In this document: piece after piece, positions 1 through 8,671 of the stretch
Layout: each line of letters begins with the position of its first letter
How positions within the stretch are numbered: position 1 is the stretch's first letter
Assembly (NCBI GenBank): GCA_017959225.1
Contig: JAGDBD010000060.1
Span: forward strand, 1 to 40,692
DNA length: 40,692 bases
Direction of reading: 5' to 3'
Origin: Fibrobacter sp.
GTDB lineage: Bacteria > Fibrobacterota > Fibrobacteria > Fibrobacterales > Fibrobacteraceae
The notes under the pieces: generated by a model
The model's input: only the letters and a program-made list of their open reading frames with translations
Databases searched by the model: none
What the model was told of the DNA's origin: nothing
Translations under genes and position numbers: made by a program

Positions 1-965
1 AAGTAGCTCAAGTTATACGTCGGATCTGCACCTTGCCAGGTACCCGGAGTATCGCCCGAATAAAGGAGATAGTTGGACTTATTGACTTCATGTTCCCACA
101 AAGCGGAAATGAGCGTCAATGCGTCCGTCAAATATTCCTGCTTGGAAGTCTTGTAATAGGCAAGAATCAAGGAGGTTGCAATGTCCAAGTCCGCATCCGT
201 CGCACTCGCATCATCCGGAATATCCCAGCTGAAAGACGACGTCAGCCACGGCATCAAACCGCGACCGCTTGCATATGGCGTATTGCGATAGGCTTTGCTA
301 TAAATCCAAAGGCTATTATAAGCATCCAGATCTCCTTCGAAAAGCGTAATCAGCATGCCGTAGCCAATGCCTTCCGACACGGTACAGCCACGCTTGTACA
401 TATTCGAACCGGAAGCTTCCGTAATCTGGCAGCTGGCAGAATTATACGTGGACCAAATAATACGGGCAGCCTTTAAGCCCTGCGCCGTATAGGAACCGAA
501 GACTTCACCAAATTCCGCACCCCAAGTCGGGTAACGAGAAGCTTCGTCTTCGAGCGTAATATAATGGAAGTCCTTCCAAGTGGTGTAAAGGCTCGGCGGA
601 AGCGCCGCATCCGCTGTGGTCGGGAATACGTTCGAAGTCGTTCCACCGGTAGCTCCGGCCACACATTCCGTACTCACCGAAGACGTTACCACGGGCGTTT
701 CCGACGAACTGCTGAAAATCGCAAAGGAAGATGAAGACACTTCGTAATAAACTTCCGAAGAATAAAACGGATTTTCTGCGCTGCTGTAGAAGTAATCCGA
801 AGCCGACGAAAGGGTCGGATCCTGCGGCAGTGAATACACGGTAGAATCCACATAGTATGGATCATCAGGCGTTGTATCTGGCGACGAAGCGCTATCGTCT
901 CCACAAGCCACAAGGCCAAAGCCGGCACAAAGGGCTAAGAAACCAAGAGGGAATTTCAAATTCAT
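1..965 (-). CDS. GH8 family endoglucanase-type lipoprotein, 3' end beyond window
   Basis: The reading frame is open from the ATG at 965 to the left edge (321 codons, no stop), so only the N-terminal part is present. It starts with a lipoprotein signal ending in LVAC (Cys21), then an acidic and Ser/Tyr-rich linker to about residue 120, then a GH8 catalytic domain. The general-acid Glu lies in TVSEGIGYGM (E198), and the GH8 signature ATDADLDIA follows. From about residue 120 it is nearly identical to the product of the next gene (1123-2502), while the linkers differ completely, so this is a tandem duplicate with a replaced linker. GGAG sits 6 bases before the ATG. GH8 enzymes cleave beta-1,4 glucans or xylans by inversion; the lipid anchor suggests action at the cell envelope. 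The active-site base region lies outside the window. Confidence 0.9.
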   Translation of the reverse strand, partial: MNLKFPLGFLALCAGFGLVACGDDSASSPDTTPDDPYYVDSTVYSLPQDPTLSSASDYFYSSAENPFYSSEVYYEVSSSSFAIFSSSSETPVVTSSVSTECVAGATGGTTSNVFPTTADAALPPSLYTTWKDFHYITLEDEASRYPTWGAEFGEVFGSYTAQGLKAARIIWSTYNSASCQITEASGSNMYKRGCTVSEGIGYGMLITLFEGDLDAYNSLWIYSKAYRNTPYASGRGLMPWLTSSFSWDIPDDASATDADLDIATSLILAYYKTSKQEYLTDALTLISALWEHEVNKSNYLLYSGDTPGTWQGADPTYNLSY

Positions 966-1064
966 AAAATCTCCGGGAAGGTTGAGCCATAAAACAAGGC
1001 GCCTAAAATATACTCATGATTGTGGTGAAAGCCCTTAAATGCAAGTGAAAATTTATCTTCCGCA

Positions 1065-1097
1065 AAAAAGAAAGGAATCTGCATCACAGATTCCTTT
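1065..1097 (-). terminator. Rho-independent terminator after the second GH8 gene
   Basis: An 11-bp perfect stem (1071-1081 with 1087-1097) and a 5-base loop are followed, on the minus strand, by a T-rich run. It lies 26 bases past the stop of the GH8 gene at 1123-2502. Its core is the same as that of the terminator at 2608-2640. Confidence 0.85.
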
Positions 1098-1122
1098 GTA
1101 AAAGTTTTGAAAACGTCTTGTA

Positions 1123-2502
1123 TTAAATGCCCAAGTTGGCCGGCTTCACATACATACCGTTTAACAACTGGCTGTACATCAACTGCAAAATGTTCGGGAA
1201 GTAGCTCGAAGCGGAAGTCTGCATTTCCTTCGCATTCAGCAAATTCGTACAAGTGTTCAACCAATCCATGGAATTGCCAGCCATACCGGTAGCGCACCAA
1301 GCAGCGAACCACTGAGTCGGCAAGCTCTGGCCCGCAATATCGGCACCCACGCTCAAATTCCAGGAGTAGTTTACCGCCGGAATCTGCGTCGGATCATTAT
1401 TCGAACGCACCATAATGAAGTTGTTCAACGTGTTCAACACAGATGCCGCACGTGCATCTGCAAACCAGTAGTAATCCCAAGCGATACGCCACGGAATACG
1501 CACAGATTCCTTGTTAAAGGTCCAATAAGTGGTATGAGCGCTGTTGTTCGGCGGGTCGATTGCATTACCCGAGCCATCGCTCCAGTCCGGGAAAACGCCC
1601 GTACCGGCAGCCTGAACGTTCATCATGTAAGTGTACTGAGCATTCAAAACGGCGGTCCAATCGTGGTTTGCGTCCACCAAAGCGAACAAACGAAGCGCCA
1701 CCGGAGAGAAGTAGCTTAAGTTGTAAGCCGGATTTGCGCCCTGCCAAGTACCCGGGGTATCGCCCGAATACAGCAAGAAGTTGGACTTGTTGACTTCATG
1801 TTCCCACAAAGCAGCGATCAAGGTCAACGCATCGGTCAAATAAGCCGAATTTCCGGACATGTAATAAGCGAGAATCAAAGATGTGGCAATATCCAAGTCA
1901 GCGTCCGTTGCGCTGGCGTCATCCGGAATGTCCCAGCTGAAAGCCGACGTGAGCCACGGCATTAGGCCACGGCCACTGGCGTAAACGGAATTGCGGTAGG
2001 CCGTGCTGTAAATCCAAAGGCGGTTAAAGGCGTCCCAATCTCCCTGGAACAGCGTTATGAGCATGCCGTAACCGATACCTTCCGACACGGTGCAGCCACG
2101 CTTGTACATGTTCGAACCGGAAGCTTCGGTAATCTGGCAGCTGGCCGAGTTGTAAGTAGACCAAATCACGCGGGCAGCATTCAAGCCTTGAGCGATATAA
2201 GATCCAAAGACGTCGCCAAATTCTGCGCCCCAAGTCGGGTAACGGGCGGCTTCATCTTCGAGGGTAATGTAATGGAAATCCTTCCAAGTCGTGTACAATC
2301 CAACCGGGTAAGCCGCATTTGCAGTCGCAGGGAGAATTCCAGCCGCAACAGATCCGCCCTCGCCACCAGACGAAGCAGACGACACAATGACGGTTTCAGA
2401 CGAAGTTTCTGGACTTGACGAAGTAGATCCTTCGCTCGAACAAGCGGACAAGCCGAAAGCCGCACACAAAGCAAGCGAACCTAGGGAAAGTTTTAAACGC
2501 AT
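1123..2502 (-). CDS. GH8 family glycoside hydrolase, lipoprotein
   Basis: 459 residues. The lipoprotein signal peptide ends in LSAC (Cys21); a Ser/Glu/Gly-rich linker runs to about residue 60; the rest is one GH8 (alpha/alpha)6 domain. Visible active-site elements are the general acid E141 in TVSEGIGYGM and D200 in ATDADLDIA, which fits the GH8 signature apart from its last position. At the place of the usual catalytic-base Asp (DAxRTPWR in many GH8 enzymes, D295 in the neighbour at 3876) this protein has KESVRIPWR, so E332 replaces Asp. GGAG lies 6 bases before the ATG. It has its own terminator, and a TATATT element 44 bases upstream, so it is probably transcribed alone. The substrate is likely cellulose, mixed-linkage glucan or xylan; the sequence does not decide which. 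No C-terminal sorting tail is present. Confidence 0.93.
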   Translation of the reverse strand: MRLKLSLGSLALCAAFGLSACSSEGSTSSSPETSSETVIVSSASSGGEGGSVAAGILPATANAAYPVGLYTTWKDFHYITLEDEAARYPTWGAEFGDVFGSYIAQGLNAARVIWSTYNSASCQITEASGSNMYKRGCTVSEGIGYGMLITLFQGDWDAFNRLWIYSTAYRNSVYASGRGLMPWLTSAFSWDIPDDASATDADLDIATSLILAYYMSGNSAYLTDALTLIAALWEHEVNKSNFLLYSGDTPGTWQGANPAYNLSYFSPVALRLFALVDANHDWTAVLNAQYTYMMNVQAAGTGVFPDWSDGSGNAIDPPNNSAHTTYWTFNKESVRIPWRIAWDYYWFADARAASVLNTLNNFIMVRSNNDPTQIPAVNYSWNLSVGADIAGQSLPTQWFAAWCATGMAGNSMDWLNTCTNLLNAKEMQTSASSYFPNILQLMYSQLLNGMYVKPANLGI

Positions 2503-2607
2503 AATTTCTCCGGAAAAGGTGGATTCCCAGCCAAAGTTTCACTCTAAATATAAACTCGAAAGACTTAAAGATCGAAGCTGTGAAAACGAAAATTTAGGTT
2601 ACAAAAA

Positions 2608-2640
2608 AAGAATGGAATCTGCATCACAGATTCCATTCTT
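2608..2640 (-). terminator. Rho-independent terminator after the small secreted protein gene
   Basis: A 14-bp perfect stem (2608-2621 with 2627-2640) and 5-base loop are followed on the minus strand by a run of Ts (2603-2609 on the complement). It lies 24 bases beyond the stop at 2665. The central 21 bases match the terminator at 1065-1097. Confidence 0.88.
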
Positions 2641-2664
2641 GAAACTCAAAAGAGTTATCTCAAA

Positions 2665-3588
2665 TTACTTGAGAACGATCTTCTGGTTGAAGTTTGCCTT
2701 GCCAGCAACGCGGACCATGTAGACACCAGCGTCGAAGGAAGCGAGGTTCAAGGAAGCAGAAGAGGAGTTGAGAACGCTCTTCAAAACAACCTGACCCTGG
2801 AGGTTGATCACTTCAACAGTTGCACCAGCGTTCACGCCAGACAGAGCGAGCGTACGGCCAGCAACGGAAGCCTTCACAGAGGAAGCAGCTGCGACGGACT
2901 TGATAGCAGCGCCAGAGCACTTGCCGTATTCACCGATCGTAGCGATGTTGAATTCAGTGGACTTGCCATCAGCAGCAGCGATCTTGAACTTGATAGCAGC
3001 AGCAGAAGCGAGAACGACAGACTGGTCAACCTTGGTACCCCAACCAGATTCCTGCTTAAAGTCAGACCAAGCGAGGTCAACAACGGACACAGCAGCCTGG
3101 ATCTTCAAGGAAGCCTTATAGTTGTTGTAACCAGTGACAGTGCCTTCGTTTTCCGGAGCGATTTCGAGAGCCGGAGCAATGCCAGTGGACTTATAACCGA
3201 GGCAGATACCGTTCCAAGAGGAGATGTTGTTACCAGTCTGGTCACCACCGCTCAGGTTGAAGCCAACACCGACGAACGGGTAGAGGTACGGGCCACCCAT
3301 GGTAGCAGTACCGCAAACACCGCCGCAAGCGTCGATGATCGGGTCCATAGCGTCTGCAGAGTAAGCGTTACCCTTTTCAGTCGGCCACGTGATGGAGGAA
3401 GTACCCGGACCATTGTCAGCGGTTTCCTTGTTATCGTTGTAATCGTACCAGTAACCATAGGTATCGGTACCATCATCAAAACCAGTTTCAACACGGTATT
3501 CGGAGTTTGCACCGACCCAAGTTTCCAAAGCGAAAGACATAGAAACAGCTGCGAGAACTGCAGATGCTGCTAAGATTTTCTTGTTCAT
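2665..3588 (-). CDS. Secreted protein with possible carbohydrate-binding domain and type IX-like C-terminal domain
   Basis: 307 residues from the ATG at 3588, chosen because a clean signal peptide (MNKKILAASAVLAAVSMSFA) starts there and AGAGAG precedes it; a longer frame opens 33 bases upstream. The mature part has many aromatic residues and paired cysteines (GGVCG, NGICLGY, GKCSG), and a beta-rich region ending near WSDFKQESGWG, reminiscent of jelly-roll carbohydrate-binding modules. I cannot assign a CBM family. The last 75 residues resemble a Por-secretion-like sorting domain (VEVINLQGQVV, then FDAGVYMVRVAG and a basic end), like the tails of the GH8 and GH5 enzymes at 3876 and 6111. There is no catalytic motif. 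It sits between cellulase genes and has its own terminator; a role in binding plant polysaccharide is an inference. Confidence 0.8.
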   Translation of the reverse strand: MNKKILAASAVLAAVSMSFALETWVGANSEYRVETGFDDGTDTYGYWYDYNDNKETADNGPGTSSITWPTEKGNAYSADAMDPIIDACGGVCGTATMGGPYLYPFVGVGFNLSGGDQTGNNISSWNGICLGYKSTGIAPALEIAPENEGTVTGYNNYKASLKIQAAVSVVDLAWSDFKQESGWGTKVDQSVVLASAAAIKFKIAAADGKSTEFNIATIGEYGKCSGAAIKSVAAASSVKASVAGRTLALSGVNAGATVEVINLQGQVVLKSVLNSSSASLNLASFDAGVYMVRVAGKANFNQKIVLK

Positions 3589-3875
3589 ATTTTTCTCTCT
3601 CTTGTTAATGTGAATGCCCAATTAGGGCGGTTTGCAAGCTAATATATCTTTTTTTCCAAAAAAAGAAAGAGATTTTTTCGTCCTTTAACTTTTTTTTGCA
3701 AAGACTGCGATTTATGGAAAATATCGCACATTGGTTCACTTTTTTTTACAATTCGCTTACTTGAATTTTACGTCATTTTCGAACAACTGTACCAAGTTCC
3801 TTACAAATTATCCTTTAATTTTTTTATACAATAAATTCCCCACTTTTCTAGCTCCGATGAATTATTTTCGGGGGT
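3589..3875. promoter_or_regulatory. AT-rich divergent promoter region between secreted-protein gene and GH8-GH5 operon
   Basis: These 287 bases contain no gene. On the minus strand TATATT (3646-3641) lies 52 bases before the start at 3588. On the plus strand TATACA/TACAAT (3825-3832) with TTACAA at 3801-3806 is a possible promoter for the GH8 gene. The region is rich in A and T runs. The promoter assignments are guesses from consensus similarity only. Confidence 0.4.
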
Positions 3876-6074
3876 ATGAAAAAGTCATCTAAATCCCTTT
3901 TATTCTTAGGTCTTACAGCGGCGTCCCTCTCGTTTGCAGGAACCCCGCAATTTCCATTCCCCCAGAACCAGGCTTACCCTTACGGTAACACGTTCAAATC
4001 GGCGACCATCGACTCCTTGAGAAGCCACTTCAAATTGTGGAAAGGCGCTTGGTACACGGAACAAGGAACATACTACCAGAAGTATGAAGGCGGCACAGCC
4101 GATGCGAACGCAGGCATGCCTTCCGGTACTGCCCGCGTCATCAGCCCGGACGCCAATTCCGAACATACCGTTTCTGAAGGCATCGCTTACGGCATGCTCA
4201 TCATGGTGTACATGTCTAGCGCTGCTGACGACCACCAAGCAGAATTCGACAAACTTTGGAAGTATTGGAAGTGCTACGGAAAAGGCCTTAACGGCAGCGG
4301 CTGCAACAGTTGGAGTGGCCAGGGCATGGACTGGGAAATCGACAACGAAAAAGGCACAGTCATTGGCGGCGGAACGGCAAGTGACGCAGAATTTGACGCC
4401 GCAGTCGCTTTGATTATGGCTTACAAGCAGTGGGGCAACGATTCATACCTTTCTGACGCAAAGCAGTTGATCACTTGGATCAAGAGCAACGACATGGAAA
4501 GCGACGGTCGCATTAAACCGGGCAGCAACTGGAACCCGGCATTCAACCCGAGCTATACCGCAGTGGCCGCATTCCAACTGTTCTACGAAGTCACGCAGGA
4601 CGCTTTCTGGCAGACCGCCATTTCTACTTCGATGACCCATTTGCGAGCATGCCAGCACCCGGCTACAGGTTTAATGCCGGACTGGTGCGACTGGACTAGC
4701 CATGAGCCGACTCAGACAGGCGCAGCCGTTTCTGGCGGTTACTTGGGATTCTACGACGACGCAGCACGTACGCCGTGGAGACTCGCCTGGGGTTATGCCT
4801 GGTACGGCATAGCTGCTGCAAAGGAAGCTAACGACGCAATCATCGGTTGGTTGGATTCAACAACTTACGGTTATGCCGGTATGATCCTTCCGGGTTACAA
4901 TATCGACGGAACATCGGACAACGACGTGTTCGTTTCTTCCACTTATTCGGGCGGTCTCGGACTTTCCATGCTTTCGGCAGACGCTCCGAAGTCTTATCTC
5001 GAAAATCTGTATTATACGCTCTCCAATACGGAAGGCAAAGTTTCTTTGACCGCTTCCAAGGGTGAAAACTACTTTGCAGCCACGTTGAACGTTCTTTACA
5101 TGCTCCTCCTTACCGGAAACATGCCGAACTTCTACAACATGGAAGGTTACACGGCCTTTACACCGGACCCGACGAACGTTCTGACTCCGTCCGCTCCGGA
5201 AGGCACTCTGATGCCGGTTGGTTCTGGCGCAACGATTTCCGGTTTCTGGAACTGGGGTTCTTACGCAGACAAGTTCGGCGTCACCAAGATGTACCCGGAT
5301 TCCGGCAGCACCGCTATTTATCAGCAGGCTGACGGCTCTTATATCGTTGCGATGGAAACTTTCATTGCACCGGAACCGACTTATATCGGCGGTGTCGAAT
5401 TGGATTACCCGTTTGCCGGTGTCGCCTGTTCTTTTGACGAACAGGAAAACTATTACGATTTGAGCGATCTCGCAACTGTCCACGTTGTTTATAAGAGCCA
5501 AGGCGTAATGCGCTTTGCTCTGCTCGACCAAGAAACTTTGAACCAGGATCAGGAAGGTGGCGAACCGGGTTATTACCTGCACCCGACCGAAGACTGGAGA
5601 TCCATTGACATTGATATTACCGCCAATGCAAGCGGCACCTTCAACGCACTTACTTACCCGTCGTGGGTGAACTTCGAAAGCAAGCGCCCCGATGTGGTGT
5701 CAGCGGTTCGCGGTATCAAGTTCGACGTGAAAATGCAAAAGGCCGGTTACGCGTCCTTCGCATTAAAAGAAGTCAGCCTTCTCGATGCAGCTGGAAATAT
5801 CGTTACAAACTTGAAGGATATCAACGGCATTCAAACTCCAAAGGCTACAGTCCAGAAGTCTCTGCTTCGCCGCGAAGGCAACAATATCTATTATCAGCAG
5901 GCGGCAAGCAATGCAAAGCTCCGCGTTTACGATATGAACGGTACGCTGCTCTCTTCCAAGAGCGTCCAAGGCTCCGGTCAGGTCGCAATCGATCAGCTTG
6001 TACCGGCTAGCGGTCTTTATGTTTTGCGTCTTTCCAACGGCGTCAATTCTCAAACTCTGAAGATTCAGAGATAA
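3876..6074 (+). CDS. GH8 endoglucanase with jelly-roll module and type IX-like C-terminal domain
   Basis: 732 residues. The order is signal peptide (1-21, ending SLSFA), GH8 catalytic domain (about 40-415), a beta-rich module (about 440-650, with FAGVACSFDE and SFALKEVSLLD as in CBM11-like or galactose-binding folds), and a sorting-type tail (LRVYDMNGTLL, then GLYVLRLSNG). The GH8 active site looks complete: general acid E101 in HTVSEGIAYGM, D170 in TASDAEFD, and the base D295 in YDDAARTPWR. It should hydrolyse beta-1,4-glucan with inversion. The sequence GGGGG lies only 2 bases before ATG, an unusually close ribosome-binding site. It is followed 36 bases later by a GH5 gene, so the two are very likely co-transcribed and cooperate on cellulose. 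F. succinogenes has GH8 enzymes of this multi-domain type; I do not assign a locus name. Confidence 0.93.
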   Translation: MKKSSKSLLFLGLTAASLSFAGTPQFPFPQNQAYPYGNTFKSATIDSLRSHFKLWKGAWYTEQGTYYQKYEGGTADANAGMPSGTARVISPDANSEHTVSEGIAYGMLIMVYMSSAADDHQAEFDKLWKYWKCYGKGLNGSGCNSWSGQGMDWEIDNEKGTVIGGGTASDAEFDAAVALIMAYKQWGNDSYLSDAKQLITWIKSNDMESDGRIKPGSNWNPAFNPSYTAVAAFQLFYEVTQDAFWQTAISTSMTHLRACQHPATGLMPDWCDWTSHEPTQTGAAVSGGYLGFYDDAARTPWRLAWGYAWYGIAAAKEANDAIIGWLDSTTYGYAGMILPGYNIDGTSDNDVFVSSTYSGGLGLSMLSADAPKSYLENLYYTLSNTEGKVSLTASKGENYFAATLNVLYMLLLTGNMPNFYNMEGYTAFTPDPTNVLTPSAPEGTLMPVGSGATISGFWNWGSYADKFGVTKMYPDSGSTAIYQQADGSYIVAMETFIAPEPTYIGGVELDYPFAGVACSFDEQENYYDLSDLATVHVVYKSQGVMRFALLDQETLNQDQEGGEPGYYLHPTEDWRSIDIDITANASGTFNALTYPSWVNFESKRPDVVSAVRGIKFDVKMQKAGYASFALKEVSLLDAAGNIVTNLKDINGIQTPKATVQKSLLRREGNNIYYQQAASNAKLRVYDMNGTLLSSKSVQGSGQVAIDQLVPASGLYVLRLSNGVNSQTLKIQR

Positions 6075-6110
6075 GTGTTCACTCGGGAGTGGGTACCTCA
6101 GGAGAATCCT

Positions 6111-8315
6111 ATGAATAAACTTTCCAAACTTCTCATCGCAGGCGCTTTGGCGTTTACGGCAATCGCTTCGGCGGATGCCACAACGGCAAAGCCTCATCGC
6201 GTGGGTCCTGTGCAAAACTACGGAACCCTCGGAACAAGCGGCGGTGAAATCGTTAGCTTAAAGACCGGTAAAACGGCGATGCTTCGCGGCGTTAGCCTTT
6301 ATTGGTCCGACGCAACCGGTTTGCAGTATTACAAATCGGATGTCATTTCTTGGGCGGCAAAGAACCTGGGCATTGACGTTTTCCGTTTTGCAATGGGCAT
6401 TCAGTATTACAATTCCGACGGAAACGCTACTGAGCCTATGGACGAAAGCTATTCCTATATGGGAGCTTCGAGTACCTACCTTTCGAAAATCGACCAGATG
6501 GTACAAGCTGCCGTGGAAAACGACGTTTATATCATCATCGACTGGCACAGCCACCGTGCAGAAAACGAAATCACGGCAGCGGACACATTCTTTACCCGCA
6601 TGGCAAAAACCTACGGCAACATTCCCAACGTGATTTTCGAAATTTACAACGAACCGGTGAGAACGGCTTGGTCAACAATTACAAGCTATGCAAACCAAGT
6701 CGCAAGCCACATTCGGCAGTATAGTGAAAACTTGATTCTCGTCGGTACACCGAGCTGGTCCCAGTTGACAGATTACGGTGGAGTTACGGCTACAAACGTT
6801 GCCTACGTATTCCATTTTTACGCAGGAACGCACACGGTGGGAACTTATGGTTCGCGCATTACCGCGGCAAAAAACAGCGGCAATGCCGTGTTTATTTCGG
6901 AATGGGGAACAACAGCCGCAAACGGTAAAGGCGACGCAAATACAAGCAACACAAACGATTGGTTCACCTTTATGGAAGCCAACCATTTGAGCAACTGCAA
7001 CTGGAGCCTTCGCCAGGAAACGAACCCCATCGACAACACCACGGAAGGTTCGGCCATTTTCAGCGGAAGCGAATTCTTGACCAACGCAGAAGACTTGAAT
7101 AACGCCACCTATACTTCTTCCGGTTCCCTTGTGAAACAGTACTTGACTCAGCATAAGAGCAGCTGGGCCGACTCTTTGATCGCAGGCAACACAGCAGGTT
7201 CTTGCCACTTCACAAGCACAACAGTGACAGAAACCGCAGGCGCATTGACGAACCTTTTGAAGACCGGTTGCACCTATACATCTAGCGATGAAACGGTTGC
7301 AAGCGTTGACGGAACCACATTGAACATTCTCTCTGCTGGTTACGCCATTTTGACCGCCAACGACAATTCCCAATCCATCGTTGTCGTAGAAGACGAACCG
7401 GAACAGACCGTTTCTGGACTTTCGGACTTTACATGCCGTTATGGTGGTACTTGCACGCAGAGTCACTCCATGGCAAATTACTCCGGTGCTAGCGACTATG
7501 AAACGATTTTGGCAACGACGCTCACTTCCACTCAAGGCGGAGCTCTGACCTTTGAATCCCTGAGCAAGGATATTTTTGAAGTGAAACTTGCCACCTGCAC
7601 CAATACAAAGAGCTGCTATGGCGCTTTGAATTCCCAGGTTATTATGCTCCAGTTTACCGGAACATTTGGCGAAGGAAAACTCCGTGTAACCGCTCCGGCA
7701 GTAACCGGCTACCGTGCCTTGGATGATACGCTCACCATCACCTATGCAAAGGGTCAGCAACGTATCTATTCGAAGTTCAAAGACAGAACTCTAACATTCG
7801 GCGCAGTTACCGAACAAAACGCTCTTCCGGACACGATGATGGCCGAACAGATTCCGGTCAGCTACACGTATAACGGTGAAGCTTCGACTCCATACCTGAC
7901 AAAGAGTGGTACAACAATTATCGCTGGTACAGAAAACGCTATCGTGATGATTACGGCATCTGCTCCGGAAACCGACCATTACGAAGCATTTGAAAAGTCC
8001 ATTACGGTGATCGTCGGTGACAGCACTTTGGCGGTGAACAAAGATGAATATTACAGATCTCCGATTGTTACCCGTGCAAATGTGACGCCGTTCCAGACCC
8101 AGATCCAGAACAACAGCGTTCTGCTCCAGGTTCCGCAGGCTGGACTTGTGCAATGGGCAGTCTTCTCTGTGACGGGTAAAGTTGTCGCTTCTCACAAGGA
8201 ATATATGAATGCAGGGTCTCACCTGATTTCCTTGGAAAAGCTTCCGGTAGGCTCTTACCTGTTCCGAGTCCGTCAAGGCTCTCGCGTAGGAACTCTCCAC
8301 TGGAATAAGCATTAA
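6111..8315 (+). CDS. GH5 (GH5_2-like) endoglucanase with Ig-like modules and C-terminal sorting domain
   Basis: 734 residues from ATG 6111, preceded by AGGAG with 6-base spacing; the longer frame from GTG 6075 lacks these and is rejected. A signal peptide (1-21) is followed by a GH5 TIM barrel (about 38-350) with the general acid E181 in IFEIYNEP and the nucleophile E264 in VFISEWG; DWHSH (144-148) and HFY (235-237) are further subsite residues. Residues about 375-640 form beta-rich Ig-like repeats with several Cys pairs. The tail (WAVFSVTGKVVASH, then LPVGSYLFRVRQG) resembles type IX sorting domains. The enzyme should cut beta-1,4-glucan internally with retention. It is the second gene of an operon with the GH8 enzyme and is followed directly by a strong terminator. 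Confidence 0.93.
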   Translation: MNKLSKLLIAGALAFTAIASADATTAKPHRVGPVQNYGTLGTSGGEIVSLKTGKTAMLRGVSLYWSDATGLQYYKSDVISWAAKNLGIDVFRFAMGIQYYNSDGNATEPMDESYSYMGASSTYLSKIDQMVQAAVENDVYIIIDWHSHRAENEITAADTFFTRMAKTYGNIPNVIFEIYNEPVRTAWSTITSYANQVASHIRQYSENLILVGTPSWSQLTDYGGVTATNVAYVFHFYAGTHTVGTYGSRITAAKNSGNAVFISEWGTTAANGKGDANTSNTNDWFTFMEANHLSNCNWSLRQETNPIDNTTEGSAIFSGSEFLTNAEDLNNATYTSSGSLVKQYLTQHKSSWADSLIAGNTAGSCHFTSTTVTETAGALTNLLKTGCTYTSSDETVASVDGTTLNILSAGYAILTANDNSQSIVVVEDEPEQTVSGLSDFTCRYGGTCTQSHSMANYSGASDYETILATTLTSTQGGALTFESLSKDIFEVKLATCTNTKSCYGALNSQVIMLQFTGTFGEGKLRVTAPAVTGYRALDDTLTITYAKGQQRIYSKFKDRTLTFGAVTEQNALPDTMMAEQIPVSYTYNGEASTPYLTKSGTTIIAGTENAIVMITASAPETDHYEAFEKSITVIVGDSTLAVNKDEYYRSPIVTRANVTPFQTQIQNNSVLLQVPQAGLVQWAVFSVTGKVVASHKEYMNAGSHLISLEKLPVGSYLFRVRQGSRVGTLHWNKH

Positions 8316-8336
8316 TTCCCAGTTAAAAGCTTCCCT

Positions 8337-8362
8337 AAGCCCCGCTCTGCGGGGCTTTTTTT
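8337..8362 (+). terminator. Rho-independent terminator of the GH8-GH5 operon
   Basis: AGCCCCGC (8338-8345) pairs with GCGGGGCT (8349-8356) across a 3-base loop, followed by seven Ts. It lies 22 bases past the GH5 stop codon. Confidence 0.95.
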
Positions 8363-8378
8363 GTGGGTTGCCACGCTT

Positions 8379-8616
8379 GTCATTGCGAAGGATACCGTGC
8401 TCTTGTCATCGTGAGAGCTTTGCATGATGTCATTGCGAGGGCTTTGCATAATGTCATTGCGAGGGACGACGTCCCGAAGCAATCGCAAGGTCAGCCGAAT
8501 AGATGTTCGCTGTGACTGGGGAATGGACGTTGTTACGTGTCCTTGCGAAGGATACCGTGTACTGCCATTGCGAACGCAGTGAAGCAATCGCAATAACAGC
8601 GGAATGGGATGTTCGC
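8379..8616. repeat. Cluster of TCATTGCGA...GAAGCAATCGCAA palindromic repeats
   Basis: The gene-free stretch between 8316 and 8671 holds repeated units. TGTCATTGCGA or close variants start at about 8379, 8404, 8429 and 8453. The last of these continues into GAAGCAATCGCAAGG and ends in ATGTTCGC. A second composite copy (about 8537-8616) contains CTTGCGAAGGATACCGTG again, CATTGCGAACGC, GAAGCAATCGCAA and GGGATGTTCGC. TTGCGA (8457-8462) pairs with TCGCAA (8483-8488) around the palindrome GGGACG-A-CGTCCC (8463-8475). Similar GTCATTGCGAG...GAAGCAATC intergenic repeats are widespread in bacteria. The short open frame across it looks spurious. Confidence 0.8.
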
Positions 8617-8618
8617 AA

Positions 8619-8654
8619 ACACGAAAGGCGTCCTCGGATGAGGACGCCTTGTGT
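8619..8654 (-). terminator. Hairpin terminator of the six-gene outer-membrane operon
   Basis: AAGGCGTCCTC (8625-8635) pairs with GAGGACGCCTT (8640-8650) across a 4-base loop, with four further pairs (ACAC/GTGT) after a 2-base bulge. It lies 17 bases past the stop at 8672. The T-tract on the minus strand is short, so termination strength is uncertain. Confidence 0.7.
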
Positions 8655-8671
8655 GTTAAGCCTTTAGAGCA

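Noticed and set aside
33..476. Plus-strand frame of 147 codons at the left edge
   Set aside because: It is antisense to the GH8 lipoprotein gene, which stays open to the edge and aligns with its neighbour throughout.
8312..8593. Minus-strand frame of 93 codons between the GH5 and GH18-like genes
   Set aside because: It runs through the palindromic repeat cluster and the plus-strand terminator; its sequence merely mirrors the repeat units.
8379..8616. CRISPR array
   Set aside because: The repeat units are palindromic, unequal in length and not separated by spacers of constant size; no cas gene is near.
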